From NCBI GenBank assembly GCA_963663975.2, contig CAXXRA010000006.1, positions 445,909 through 509,908 on the forward strand: a stretch of 64,000 nucleotides of DNA, written 5' to 3'. Below the pieces are notes generated by a model. That model searched no databases. It was not told the origin of the DNA and worked only from the letters and a program-made list of their open reading frames with translations. This document shows, one piece after another, positions 36,638-45,614 of the stretch; within the stretch, counting starts at the first letter, position 1; each line of letters begins with the position of its first letter. This DNA comes from JANQRX01 sp963663975 (lineage in GTDB: Bacteria > Pseudomonadota > Alphaproteobacteria > Rhizobiales > Kaistiaceae). The translations under genes were made by a program, and so were the position numbers.

Positions 36638-37765
36638 ATGCCCTGGAGCGATCTAACCGGCGGCGACTGCGGTCGCAGCAATGGCGGACCCTGGGGGCAG
36701 GGACCGCGAAACACCGGCGGCGGCGGTGGCGGTCCGCCGGATCTCGAGGAGCTTTTGCGGCGCGGCCAGGACCGGCTCAAGCAGGTCCTGCCCGGCGGCG
36801 GGGGCCGCGGGCTCGGCTCCGGCCTCAGCCCGGTGGCGCTGGTCGCCATCATCGCCATAGCGGTTGCTGTCGCCGCCTATTTCTTGTTCACGTTCCGGGT
36901 CCAACCCGACGAGCAGGGCGTGGTGCTCCGCTTTGGCGCGTTCACCCGCACTGCCACCCCGGGCTTGAACTTTCGGCTGCCCTATCCGATCGAGACGGTG
37001 TTCACGCCAAGCGTCACCCGCGTCAACCGGGTGACGATCGGCATCTCGTCGGATGAGCGCGGAGGTGCTGCGGGCCGCGACATCGCCGAGGAAAGCCTGA
37101 TGCTGACCGGTGACGAGAACATCGTCGACATCGATTTTTCGGTTTTCTGGCGTATCAAGACGGCCTCCAACTATCTGTTCAACATGGTCGAGCCCGAAGT
37201 GTCGGTGAAGGAGGTCGGCGAGAGCGCGATGCGCGAAGTGGTCGGCCGATCGGCCATCCAGCCGCTGCTGACCCAGGCGCGGCTGATCACCGAAACCGAC
37301 GTCCAGACGCTGATTCAGGATACGCTGGATGACTATGGCGCTGGTATCGAGGTCACCCAGGTGCAGTTGCTGAAGGTCGATCCGCCGTCCGAAGTGATCG
37401 CGTCTTTTCGAGATGTTCAGGCGGCGCGCGCCGATCAGGAGCGCCTGCAGAACGAGGCGCAGACCTATTCCAATCGGGTAATACCGGAGGCTCGGGGCCA
37501 GGGGGCGCAGGTCACCGAGGCGGCGTTCGCCTATCGCGATCGCATCATCGCCGAGGCGGAGGGTCAGGCCGACCGCTTTGACAAGGTCTATGACAGTTAC
37601 ATCATCGCGCCGGAGGTGACCCGGCGGCGCATGTATCTGGAAACACTGGAGGAAGTTTTCGCTGGGATGGACAAGGTCATCATCGACGAAAGCGGCGAGG
37701 GCGGGGGCGTCATCCCCTACCTGCCGCTCGAGGCGCTTCGCTCCAGCGCGGGAGGCAACCAATGA
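36638..37765 (+). CDS. hflK: FtsH modulator HflK
   Basis: A SPFH/prohibitin-family membrane protein that forms a cage with HflC around the FtsH protease. Of its 375 residues, the Gly-rich N-terminus (GNTGGGGGGPPDLEEL-like) is followed by one membrane segment (VALVAIIAIAVAVAAYFLF, about residues 67-85). The SPFH domain starts at VQPDEQGVVLRFGAF, and a helical stretch contains AQTYSNRVIPEARGQGAQV. The ATG at 36638 sits after AAAGGAACAGTG. Its stop overlaps the hflC ATG (ATGA). Confidence 0.95.
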   Translation: MPWSDLTGGDCGRSNGGPWGQGPRNTGGGGGGPPDLEELLRRGQDRLKQVLPGGGGRGLGSGLSPVALVAIIAIAVAVAAYFLFTFRVQPDEQGVVLRFGAFTRTATPGLNFRLPYPIETVFTPSVTRVNRVTIGISSDERGGAAGRDIAEESLMLTGDENIVDIDFSVFWRIKTASNYLFNMVEPEVSVKEVGESAMREVVGRSAIQPLLTQARLITETDVQTLIQDTLDDYGAGIEVTQVQLLKVDPPSEVIASFRDVQAARADQERLQNEAQTYSNRVIPEARGQGAQVTEAAFAYRDRIIAEAEGQADRFDKVYDSYIIAPEVTRRRMYLETLEEVFAGMDKVIIDESGEGGGVIPYLPLEALRSSAGGNQ

Positions 37766-38730
37766 GACGCAGCATCTTTGGAGGCGTCGGCCTGGTCACT
37801 CTCGCCGTGATCGGCTTTCTGGCTTATCAAGCGCTCTTCGTGGTCACCGTAACCCAACAGGCGCTGGTGCTTCGCTTCGGCGATGTCGTCGGCACCCGTA
37901 TCGAACCCGGCCTGTTTGTGAAGCTGCCGCTGATCGACAACGTGTTGTACCTGGATAAGCGGGTTATCGATCTCGATTCGCCGCCGCTGGAAATCATCGC
38001 CTCGGATCAGAAGCGGCTCGTGGTCGATGCTTTCGGCCGCTACAAGATCATCGACCCGCTGCTTTTCTTCCAATCGCTCGGCAGCGTGCAGGTCGCCGAT
38101 CAGCGCCTGGCCGTCATCCTCAACTCGGCCATCCGGCGGGTGCTCGGCGAATCGACCTTCATCCAGCTCGTTCGTGACCAACGCGCCGATCTGATGGCCC
38201 TCATCACCGCCCAGGTGAACCGCGAGGGCCAACGGCTCGGTGTCGAGGTGATCGACGTGAAGATCCGGCGCGCCGATCTGCCGGAGGCCAACAGCCAGGC
38301 GATCTACCAGCGGATGCAGACCGAACGTCAGCGAGAAGCGACGGATATCCGTGCCCGGGGTGAGGAGGCGGCACGCCGCATCCGCGCCGAGGCCGACAGA
38401 GCCGCGACGGTGATCGTGGCCGAGGCGAACCGGGAATCGGAGCGTCTGCGCGGCGATGGCGATGGTCAAAGCAACCGCATCTTCGCCGTCGCCTTTGGCC
38501 GCGATCCTGAGTTCTTCAGCTTCTACCGTTCGATGCTGGCCTACCGGGCGGGCCTGGGGTCGGGGGACACCAGGCTGGTGATCTCACCGGATTCGGAGTT
38601 CTTCCGATACTTCAACAGCGCCGGTGGCGGCACGGCGGCGGAAAGGACCCTCTTCGGGTCGCCGGCAACCGTGGCTCCCCAGGGCGTTGCCGGGACCACC
38701 GATGGAGCGGCGGCGACGGCACCGCCATAA
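37762..38730 (+). CDS. hflC: FtsH modulator HflC
   Basis: Partner of HflK in the membrane complex that restrains FtsH. Of its 322 residues, an N-terminal membrane anchor (IFGGVGLVTLAVIGFLAYQA) precedes an SPFH domain beginning TVTQQALVLRFGDVVG. The helical REATDIRARGEEAARRIRAE segment forms the cage wall, and the C-terminal DPEFFSFYRSMLAYRAGL is followed by a disordered Ala/Gly tail. It overlaps hflK by four bases. Confidence 0.95.
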   Translation: MRRSIFGGVGLVTLAVIGFLAYQALFVVTVTQQALVLRFGDVVGTRIEPGLFVKLPLIDNVLYLDKRVIDLDSPPLEIIASDQKRLVVDAFGRYKIIDPLLFFQSLGSVQVADQRLAVILNSAIRRVLGESTFIQLVRDQRADLMALITAQVNREGQRLGVEVIDVKIRRADLPEANSQAIYQRMQTERQREATDIRARGEEAARRIRAEADRAATVIVAEANRESERLRGDGDGQSNRIFAVAFGRDPEFFSFYRSMLAYRAGLGSGDTRLVISPDSEFFRYFNSAGGGTAAERTLFGSPATVAPQGVAGTTDGAAATAPP

Positions 38731-38845
38731 CCGCTGACTGCCATTGCCGGTGGCGGGCCGCAGTCGACGCGCGAAATGTTGCGATGGTTGGTGCACAGTA
38801 GCGGTCACGGGCATGCCGGCGCGCCGCCGGTTGGTGGAGAACACG

Positions 38846-40306
38846 ATGGCCAACTTACTCGGTCGAGCCACACTCACCGCTGTCGCAATAGCGGCCGGCG
38901 TCGTCCTCCTGCCTGCCTCGGCTACCTTGGCCGCCGGTCCCGAATCGGTCTCCCATATTGCCGCCGGACTGCTCGATTCGGTGGTCAACATATCGACCTC
39001 ACAAACCGTCACCGGATCCCGCCGCGGGGTTCCGTCGCCACGGGTACCGGACGGATCGCCTTTCCAGGAATTCTTCGACGAATTCTTCAGCCGGCGAAAC
39101 GAGAGCCCTGCCCGACCGCGCCGGGTTCAGTCGATGGGCTCCGGCTTCGTGATCGATTCCGGCGGCATCATCGTGACCAACAATCACGTCATCGAGGATG
39201 CCGACGAGATCACCGCCATTTTCAACGACGGCACCAGCATGAAGGCGACGCTGATCGGCGCCGACGACAAAATCGACATCGCCGTTCTCAAAGTTGAGCC
39301 GGAGGATCCGCTCGCGGCCGTCAGCTTCGGTCATTCGGACGAATTGCGGGTTGGCGACTGGGTGATGGCGATCGGCAATCCGTTCGGCCTCGGCGGGTCG
39401 GTGACGCTGGGGATCGTGTCGGCCCGCAACCGGGACATCAATTCCGGCCCCTACGACAATTTCATCCAGACCGACGCCGCCATCAATCGCGGCAATTCGG
39501 GCGGTCCGCTGTTCAACATGGACGGCGAGGTGGTGGGTATCAACACCGCCATCATTTCGCCGACCGGTGGATCGATCGGCATCGGATTCGCAGTTCCGGC
39601 GCAGACAGCGATCGTGGTGATCGATCAGTTGCGCCAGTTCGGTGAAACCAGACGCGGCTGGCTTGGCGTTCGCATCCAGCCGGTCACCGATATTATGGCC
39701 CAGGGCCTGCAGCTCAGCGAAGCACGCGGCGCCCTGGTCGCCGGGGTCACCGTCGACGGTCCGGCGGAAGAGGCCGGGATCGCGGCCGGTGACGTCATTC
39801 TGGAATTTGACGGCGAAAGGGTCACCCGAGACAGCGAACTGCCGCGCATGGTCGCCTACAAGGCGATCGGCAGCCAGGTCGACGTCCTTGTCCTGCGCGG
39901 AGGCGAGGAGTTGGTCATACCGGTCGTCCTCGGTCGGCTGGAGGACTCGCAGCAACTGGCCTCGGTTGCCACGGATGACCTCGTCGACGAGCCGGTCACG
40001 AACGTCATCAATGGGCCGTTCGGCCTCAAACTGGCTGATCTCACCGACGACCTGCGCAATGAATTCAAGATTGATCACCAGATCGATGGCGTGGTGGTGA
40101 CCGACGTCGAGGAGGGCGGAGCGGCCGACGAGAAGAGGTTCCGCCGGGGAGACGTGATCGTCGAGATTGCCCAGGAAAGGGTCGAGGCGGCCACCAATGT
40201 CGAAGAACGCATCGAGGCGCTCAAGGCGGAGGGCCGGGGCTCGGCGCTGTTTCTGCTTGCCAACAAGGCCGGAGATCTGCGCTTCGTTGCGGTCAAGCTC
40301 GACTGA
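38846..40306 (+). CDS. degP: Periplasmic serine protease of the DegP/HtrA (Do) family
   Basis: A periplasmic protease-chaperone for misfolded envelope proteins. The ATG at 38846 gives 486 residues with a signal peptide ending near PASATLAAG. The catalytic triad is visible: His in VTNNHVIEDA, Asp in DDKIDIAVLKV and Ser in NRGNSGGPLFNMDG. Two PDZ domains follow (GWLGVRIQPVTDIMAQGLQL, and a second ending near the C-terminus). Its place after hflKC is conserved in alphaproteobacteria. An upstream in-frame extension of 34 codons looks non-native. Confidence 0.94.
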   Translation: MANLLGRATLTAVAIAAGVVLLPASATLAAGPESVSHIAAGLLDSVVNISTSQTVTGSRRGVPSPRVPDGSPFQEFFDEFFSRRNESPARPRRVQSMGSGFVIDSGGIIVTNNHVIEDADEITAIFNDGTSMKATLIGADDKIDIAVLKVEPEDPLAAVSFGHSDELRVGDWVMAIGNPFGLGGSVTLGIVSARNRDINSGPYDNFIQTDAAINRGNSGGPLFNMDGEVVGINTAIISPTGGSIGIGFAVPAQTAIVVIDQLRQFGETRRGWLGVRIQPVTDIMAQGLQLSEARGALVAGVTVDGPAEEAGIAAGDVILEFDGERVTRDSELPRMVAYKAIGSQVDVLVLRGGEELVIPVVLGRLEDSQQLASVATDDLVDEPVTNVINGPFGLKLADLTDDLRNEFKIDHQIDGVVVTDVEEGGAADEKRFRRGDVIVEIAQERVEAATNVEERIEALKAEGRGSALFLLANKAGDLRFVAVKLD

Positions 40307-40319
40307 AGGACGGCCCACA

Positions 40320-40341
40320 CGAGTTGGTTGAAAGGGCTCTA
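40320..40341. repeat. Fragment of the MITE-like palindromic repeat, copy 2
   Basis: CGAGTTGGTTGAAAGGGCTCTA matches the outer 22 bases of the right arm of the element at 46996-47167 with one difference. It ends exactly where the IS5-family element begins, suggesting the IS inserted into the CTAG at the end of an older repeat. Confidence 0.6.
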
Positions 40342-41183
40342 GGTGCTGTTGACAGTTAACGGTTTATTAATGGCGGTTGTGATTCAAGCAAGACCTGGGT
40401 GTGGAGGAGGAACCGGTCATGCTTCGCAGGGAATTGACGGACGTTCAATGGGAACGGATATCGGATTTGGTACCCGCAAGGCGTCGGATTGCGGATCCAC
40501 GGGACGGGACAATCGTCTGTTCGTGGATGCGGTATTGTGGATTGCACGCACGAGTTCGCCATGGCGCGACCTGCCGGACGCGTTCGGCAATTGGAACAGC
40601 GTGTACGTGCGCTTTTCCCGGTGGGCCAAACAAGGGGCATGGGAGAGTCTTTTCAAGGCCTTGGTGGACGATCCGGACTTCGAATACCTGATCATCGATT
40701 CAACCATTGTGCGGGCACATCAACATGCGTCGGGCGCAAAAGGGGGACTCAAAATCAGGCCATCGGACGTTCGCGCGGCGGCTTGACGAGCAAGGTTCAC
40801 ATCGCTGTCGATGGGCTCGGCAATCCATTACGGTTCATCCTCACCGGCGGTCAGGTTGGCGATGTCACCCAGGCTGAAGAGTTGATCGCCGACGTGGCCG
40901 GCGCAAACCTCATCGCCGACACGGCCTATGATGCCGATCATCTCCGCGCTCGTCTCAACGATGCCGGAATAGTGGCGGTGATTCCATCCAACCCGTCACG
41001 GGCGCAAGCCATCCCCTACGATGCCGAACTCTACAAAGAAAGACATCTCGTCGAATGTTACATAAACAAAATCAAACACTTCCGGCGCATCGCCACGCGC
41101 TATGAAAAAACCGCAACGGCCTACATGGCCATGCTGTTTCTTGTCGGTGCCATCATCTGGCTCCGATAACTGTCAACAGGACC
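40342..41183. mobile_element. IS5-family element (IS427-like), about 842 bp
   Basis: Terminal inverted repeats of 17 bases, GGTGCTGTTGACAGTTA at 40342-40358 and its reverse complement at 41167-41183, have one mismatch. CTAG is present at both junctions, consistent with a TA target duplication as in IS5-type elements. The transposase is in pieces. The right end abuts the stop codon of serB, and the left end abuts a MITE-like fragment after degP. Confidence 0.85.
40419..41169 (+). pseudogene. IS5-family transposase with an extra frame break
   Basis: A DDE transposase read in three frames. It starts at ATG 40419 (MLRRELTDVQWERISDLVP), eight bases after GGAGGAGG. Near 40476 one base seems missing, since the family pattern resumes in the next frame as KASDCGSTGRDNRLFVDAV. 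That frame continues through FEYLIIDSTIVRAHQHASGA. At AAAAGGGGG (40738-40746) a -1 shift leads to GTQNQAIGRSRGGLTSKVH and then the end at VGAIIWLR. The second shift is of the programmed type common in IS427-like elements. The first is not, so the copy is probably dead or contains a sequence error. Confidence 0.85.
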
Positions 41184-42071
41184 TAGCGAACGAAGTCGCT
41201 CTTGCGGTAACCCTGTGCGTAGAGCAGTGCGGCCAGGTTCGCGTATTCGATCCGGGCATCGGCCGCCGCTTTGACCTCGGGCTTGGCGGGGTGGCGACCC
41301 CCAGCCCGGCGCGCCTGATCACCGCCACATCGTTGGCGCCGTCGCCAACCGCCATGGTTTGGCCGGCGCTGAGTTTGCGGCGGATGATCGCATCCTCGAG
41401 CGTGGCCAGCTTGGTGGTGCGGCCGAGGATCGGTTCAGCGACCTCGCGGTCACCCGGCCGTCGGCGACCAGCAGCGTGTTCGCCCGCACTTCGTCGAATC
41501 CGATCATTTCGCCGACCGGTTCGGCAAACGCGGTGAAACCGCCTGATACCAGGATCGTGGTGGCGCCACTGGCGCGCATCGTCCACACCAGATCGCGGGC
41601 TCCGGGGCTGACCGTGATGCGCTCCGCGATCACGCGGGTGATGACGGCCGCGTCGAGCCCGGCGAACAGGGCGGCACGCTCCCGCAACGCCTCCTCGAAC
41701 TCAATCTCACCGTGCATGGCGCGTTCGGTGATGGTCGCCACGCCACGCTTGACACCCGCGAAATCGGCCAGTTCGTCGATGCACTCCTGACCGATCATGG
41801 TGGAATCCATGTCGGCAAGCAGAAGTTTCTTGCGGCGGCCGGCGACCGGCTGAACAACGACGTCGGTCCGATGTTGCGAGGCTATCGTCAACAACCGGGC
41901 GCGCACGGTGCCGAGATGGTCGTCGGTTCGGAAGAAGACGTCGGCGGCCTCGTCCGCCGCAAGCTGTTCGATCCGGTCGGGCTTCATGATGTCCGCGCAC
42001 GCTGCCAGCACCGCGGCCAAATCTTGCCCGCCGTCCGGCCGTGCTATGTACGTGGCGACGAGTTCGGTCAT
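41183..42071 (-). pseudogene. serB: Phosphoserine phosphatase SerB with two frameshifts
   Basis: The HAD-family enzyme for the last step of serine synthesis. Starting at ATG 42071 (MTELVATYIARPDGG), frame 1 contains the catalytic DMDSTMIGQECIDELAD (nucleophile Asp) and LVSGGFTAFAEPVGE, then breaks near 41447 in RVT. The next frame resumes at REVAEPILGRTTKLATLED with the magnesium motif GDGANDVAVI, and breaks near 41295. The third frame gives HPAKPEVKAAADARIEYANL and ends KSDFVR. Its TAG stop uses the CTAG at the IS5 junction. Both breaks look like single-base losses. Confidence 0.85.
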
Positions 42072-42098
42072 GGCCAAAAACAGAACAGCCGGGTCGGG

Positions 42099-43034
42099 AT
42101 GAGCCAAGCGACGGGCCGCATGGCGGCGAGCGCGGTCCTCTTAGCGGGGCCCACCGCGAGCGGCAAGTCGCGGCTGGCGCTCGACCTGGCGCGGCGGATG
42201 AATGGCGTCATCGTCAATGCCGACGCCATTCAGGTCTACCGCGAATTGAGGATACTCAGCGCCCGTCCGGACGCCAACGACGCAACGGCGGTGGAGCATC
42301 GCCTGTACGGTCACATCGCGGTGAGCGTGCGCTATTCCGTTGGCCAATGGTGCAGCGATGCTGCCGCGGTGCTGTCCGAGATCCGTTCGGCCGGACGGCT
42401 GCCGATCGTGGTCGGTGGTACCGGACTGTATTTCAAGGCTCTCACCGATGGGCTGGCCGCGGTTCCGCCGATCCCTGACGAGGTCAGGACGCGCTTGCAG
42501 GACATGTCCGCCGGACTCAGCAGCCGCCAGTTGCATGAGCGCCTGGCCGCCAGCGATCCGGAGGATGCCGAGCGGATCGGGCCGGGAGACCGAGGGCGTA
42601 TTGTCCGGGCGCTGGAAGTCTTCGAAGCAACCGGCCGGTCACTGGCGGCGTGGCAACGCGCCGAGCAGGTTCGGCCGGTTCTGGATGCGCGTGGCGCCGC
42701 CAGAATTGTCCTCAACCCGGAGCGCCCGACACTTCACCGGCGAATCTCGGAGCGGACCGAGCAGATGATATCGGCCGGCGCGGCCGGAGAGGTGGAGGCG
42801 TTGATGCGGCTCGACCTCGATCCGGCTCTTCCCGCCATGAAGGCGATTGGCGTTCGCCAGCTGATCGCCCACTGGCGCGGTGAGGTATCGCTCGATGAGG
42901 CGGTGGCGGCGATGAAGACCGAGACCCGGCGCTACACCAAGCGCCAATCGACGTGGTTCCGCAACCAGATGGCGGATTGGACCGTGGCACAGGATGCGCC
43001 GGCGGTGCTTGACCTCGTTCGCCGGGCCGCCTAA
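42099..43034 (+). CDS. miaA: tRNA dimethylallyltransferase MiaA
   Basis: Adds the isopentenyl group to A37 of tRNAs reading codons that start with U. Of its 311 residues, the P-loop is LLAGPTASGKSRLALDLA, followed by NADAIQVYRELRILSARP and GQWCSDAAAVL. The substrate-binding segment is IVVGGTGLYFKALTDGLA, and the C-terminal YTKRQSTWFRNQM is typical. The ATG at 42099 was chosen because the longer in-frame reading is antisense to serB. It diverges from serB, with 27 bases between the starts. Confidence 0.96.
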   Translation: MSQATGRMAASAVLLAGPTASGKSRLALDLARRMNGVIVNADAIQVYRELRILSARPDANDATAVEHRLYGHIAVSVRYSVGQWCSDAAAVLSEIRSAGRLPIVVGGTGLYFKALTDGLAAVPPIPDEVRTRLQDMSAGLSSRQLHERLAASDPEDAERIGPGDRGRIVRALEVFEATGRSLAAWQRAEQVRPVLDARGAARIVLNPERPTLHRRISERTEQMISAGAAGEVEALMRLDLDPALPAMKAIGVRQLIAHWRGEVSLDEAVAAMKTETRRYTKRQSTWFRNQMADWTVAQDAPAVLDLVRRAA

Positions 43035-43037
43035 ACA
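43009..43037 (+). promoter_or_regulatory. Probable promoter of the ilv operon, giving a leaderless leader peptide
   Basis: TTGACC at 43009-43014 and TAAACA at 43032-43037 are spaced by 17 bases at the very end of miaA. Transcription would start at or next to the ATG at 43044, so the leader peptide would be translated from a leaderless message, as known for trpL of some alphaproteobacteria. Inference only. Confidence 0.45.
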
Positions 43038-43043
43038 AGCCGC

Positions 43044-43100
43044 ATGACCAGATCGGCGATCATCGTAGTAGTCAGGCGCACCGCCGGGGCGGCCCCATAG
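43044..43100 (+). CDS. ilv leader peptide (attenuator), 18 residues
   Basis: A short reading frame, MTRSAIIVVVRRTAGAAP followed by TAG. Five consecutive codons for Ile, Ile, Val, Val, Val are the regulatory signature of branched-chain amino-acid leaders. It lies upstream of ilvB and is followed by alternative hairpins and a terminator. When Ile- or Val-tRNA is short, the ribosome would stall on these codons and allow the antiterminator to form. No ribosome site precedes the ATG, which suits a leaderless message. Confidence 0.8.
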   Translation: MTRSAIIVVVRRTAGAAP

Positions 43101-43150
43101 GGTCGTCACGAACGGTGGTGCGCACATAGGCCCGTTAGGGCCTTTTTTAT
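43075..43150 (+). terminator. ilv attenuator: pause hairpin and rho-independent terminator
   Basis: GCGCACCGCC (43075-43084) can pair with GGTGGTGCGC (about 43115-43124), nine of ten positions. Downstream, GGCCC-GTTA-GGGCC (43129-43142) is followed by six T residues, a clean terminator that ends 50 bases before ilvB. Together with the leader peptide this forms a classical transcription attenuator for ilvBN. Confidence 0.8.
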
Positions 43151-43200
43151 TGGCTGATGCGATTTTCGCGGGCTGGACGTTGCGGTGAGTGGAGCGAGAC

Positions 43201-44967
43201 ATGGCACGGGAAATGACGGGCGCGGCGATTGTCGTTCAGGCGCTGATCGACCAGGGCGTGAAACATATTTTTGGCTATCCCGGAGGGGCGGTCCTGCCGA
43301 TCTATGACGAGATCATTCAGCAGGAGAAACTGAAACACGTCCTGGTGCGCCACGAGCAGGGGGCCGGTCACGCGGCCGAGGGCTATGCCCGCTCGTCCGG
43401 TCGGGTCGGCGTGGCCCTGGTCACCTCGGGTCCCGGTGCCACCAACATGGTGACCCCGCTGACCGACGCGATGATGGATTCCGTTCCCCTGGTCTGCATC
43501 ACCGGCCAGGTCCCGACCCATCTGATCGGCAATGACGCGTTTCAGGAGTGCGACACCGTCGGCATCACCCGGCCGAGCACCAAGCACAATTGGCTGGTGC
43601 GCGACGTCAACGATCTCGCCCGGGTCATTCACGAGGCCTTTTACGTCGCATCACATGGCCGTCCCGGTCCGGTGGTGGTCGACGTTCCCAAGGACGTCCA
43701 GTTTGCCACCGGCGTCTATATCTCACCCAAAAACGTCGTGCACCGAACCTACCACCCGCGGGTCGAGGGCGATGCCGATGCCATCCGTGCCGCTGTCGAC
43801 CTGATCGCCGCCGCCAAGCGGCCGGTTTTCTACACCGGCGGCGGGGTAATCAATTCCGGACCGGAAGCCACTGAACTGCTGCGCGAGTTCGTGCGCACCA
43901 CCGGCTATCCGATCACCTCGACGCTGATGGGCCTGGGCGCCTATCCGGCATCGGACAAGCAATGGCTGGGCATGCTGGGCATGCACGGCACCTTCGAGGC
44001 CAACAACGTCATGCATGATTGCGACGTGATGGTCGCCATCGGTTCCCGTTTCGACGACCGTATCACCGGCCGCGTCGACGCCTTTTCTCCCGGATCGAAA
44101 AAAATCCACATCGATATCGACCCGTCGTCGATCAACAAGAACATCCATGTCGACATCCCCATCATCGGTGACGTGACGCATGTCCTCAGAGCCATGATCG
44201 CGGAATGGACGTCAAAGCGGCGGCGCATCGACCGCACCGCGCTCAAGAACTGGTGGCGTCAGATCGACATCTGGCGCGCCCGTGAATGCCTGGCCTATCG
44301 CGACAGCCAAGACTTCATCATGCCGCAGCGCGCCGTCGAGCGCCTGTACGCACACACCCGCGACCGCGATGTCTACATCACCACCGAGGTCGGCCAGCAC
44401 CAGATGTGGGCGGCGCAGTTCTTCGGTTTCGAGGAGCCCAACCACTGGATGACCTCGGGCGGCCTGGGCACGATGGGTTATGGCCTGCCTTCAGCGGTCG
44501 GCGTTCAAGTCGCGCATCCGAAGTCACTGGTGATCGATATCGCCGGCGATGCTTCGGTGCTGATGACCATGCAGGAGATGTCGACCGCGGTTCAGCATGA
44601 CCTGCCGATCAAGATCTTCATCCTCAACAACCAGTATATGGGCATGGTCCGCCAGTGGCAGGAGCTGTTGCACGGCAACCGGGTCTCGCATTCCTACATG
44701 GACTCGCTGCCGGATTTCGTGAAGCTGGCAGAGGCCTATGGCGCCATCGGCATCCGGGCCGAAAAGCCCGCTGATCTGGACGACGCCATCGACGAGATGC
44801 TAGCCGTCAAAAAACCGGTCATCTTCGATTGCCGGGTGGCGGCACTGGCCAACTGTTTCCCGATGATTCCTTCCGGAAAGGCGCATAACGAGATGCTGCT
44901 TGGCGATGCGGTGAAGCGCGAAGATATCAGCCGTGCGATCGGTGCCGAAGGGAAGGTGCTGGTGTGA
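43201..44967 (+). CDS. ilvB: Acetolactate synthase large subunit
   Basis: Thiamine-diphosphate enzyme that condenses two pyruvates, or pyruvate and 2-oxobutyrate, at the start of Val/Leu/Ile synthesis. 588 residues. The ThDP-activating Glu is in HEQGAGHAAEGYAR. FAD-domain and middle segments are normal (GSRFDDRITGRVDAF). The ThDP/Mg motif is IAGDASVLMTMQEM, ending in LNNQYMGMVRQWQEL. The ATG at 43201 follows GGAGCGAGAC. A GTG four codons upstream is an alternative. The stop overlaps the small-subunit start. Confidence 0.96.
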   Translation: MAREMTGAAIVVQALIDQGVKHIFGYPGGAVLPIYDEIIQQEKLKHVLVRHEQGAGHAAEGYARSSGRVGVALVTSGPGATNMVTPLTDAMMDSVPLVCITGQVPTHLIGNDAFQECDTVGITRPSTKHNWLVRDVNDLARVIHEAFYVASHGRPGPVVVDVPKDVQFATGVYISPKNVVHRTYHPRVEGDADAIRAAVDLIAAAKRPVFYTGGGVINSGPEATELLREFVRTTGYPITSTLMGLGAYPASDKQWLGMLGMHGTFEANNVMHDCDVMVAIGSRFDDRITGRVDAFSPGSKKIHIDIDPSSINKNIHVDIPIIGDVTHVLRAMIAEWTSKRRRIDRTALKNWWRQIDIWRARECLAYRDSQDFIMPQRAVERLYAHTRDRDVYITTEVGQHQMWAAQFFGFEEPNHWMTSGGLGTMGYGLPSAVGVQVAHPKSLVIDIAGDASVLMTMQEMSTAVQHDLPIKIFILNNQYMGMVRQWQELLHGNRVSHSYMDSLPDFVKLAEAYGAIGIRAEKPADLDDAIDEMLAVKKPVIFDCRVAALANCFPMIPSGKAHNEMLLGDAVKREDISRAIGAEGKVLV

Positions 44968-45611
44968 CCAAGGCGATCACACCGGCGCGCGGCAAGGGTG
45001 CCAAATCCAGCCGGCGGGCGTCAGCCAGGACCAAGGACTCGTTGAAGGTCCGCAAACCGGTTCAACCGCCGGCCTCGGCCTATTTCATCGAGGAGGTCCA
45101 TGACCGCAGTGAGACCCACACGCTGTCGGTTGAGGTCGACAACGAACCCGGCGTGCTGGCCCGGGTGATCGGGCTGTTCTCCGGCCGCGGCTACAATATC
45201 GACAGCCTGACGGTCTCCGAAACCGAGCACGCCCGCCATCTGTCGCGGATCACCGTGGTCACCACCGGCACGCCGGCGGTGCTCACCCAGATCAAGCATC
45301 AGCTTGAACGGATGGTGCCGGTGCACTCGGTCTATGACCTGACGGAAATGGGGCGGCCGCTCGAACGCGAGCTGGCGCTGGTCAAGGTGCGCGGGGCGGG
45401 CAACGATCGGGTCGAGGCGCTGCGGCTGGCCGATGCGTTTGGCGCCACCGTCATCGACGCCACGGTCGAGCACTTTGTTTTCGAGGTGACCGGGCGTTCG
45501 TCCAAGATTGAGCAGTTCGTCAGCATCATGGCGCCGCTGGGGCTGGTCGAGGTCTGCCGCACCGGTGTTGCCGCCGTCGGGCGCGGTGCCGACAGCATGG
45601 GCCAGGGCTGA
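44964..45611 (+). CDS. ilvN: Acetolactate synthase small (regulatory) subunit
   Basis: Binds valine and confers feedback control on the large subunit. 215 residues. An N-terminal ACT domain begins at HTLSVEVDNEPGVLARVIGL and contains FSGRGYNIDSLTVSETEHA. A second ACT-like domain follows (RELALVKVRGAGNDRVEALR). About 45 basic residues precede the first ACT domain, a lengthening seen in several alphaproteobacteria. It starts at GTG 44964 and overlaps the ilvB stop by four bases. Confidence 0.94.
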   Translation: MTKAITPARGKGAKSSRRASARTKDSLKVRKPVQPPASAYFIEEVHDRSETHTLSVEVDNEPGVLARVIGLFSGRGYNIDSLTVSETEHARHLSRITVVTTGTPAVLTQIKHQLERMVPVHSVYDLTEMGRPLERELALVKVRGAGNDRVEALRLADAFGATVIDATVEHFVFEVTGRSSKIEQFVSIMAPLGLVEVCRTGVAAVGRGADSMGQG

Positions 45612-45614
45612 GAA

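Noticed and set aside
36680..36770. Gly-rich tract as a tandem DNA repeat
   Set aside because: It is the ordinary Gly-rich N-terminus of HflK.
40343..40786. Separate gene starting at 40343 in the IS5 element
   Set aside because: The first 40 codons are the wrong frame of the transposase start; the real start is ATG 40419 with its ribosome site.
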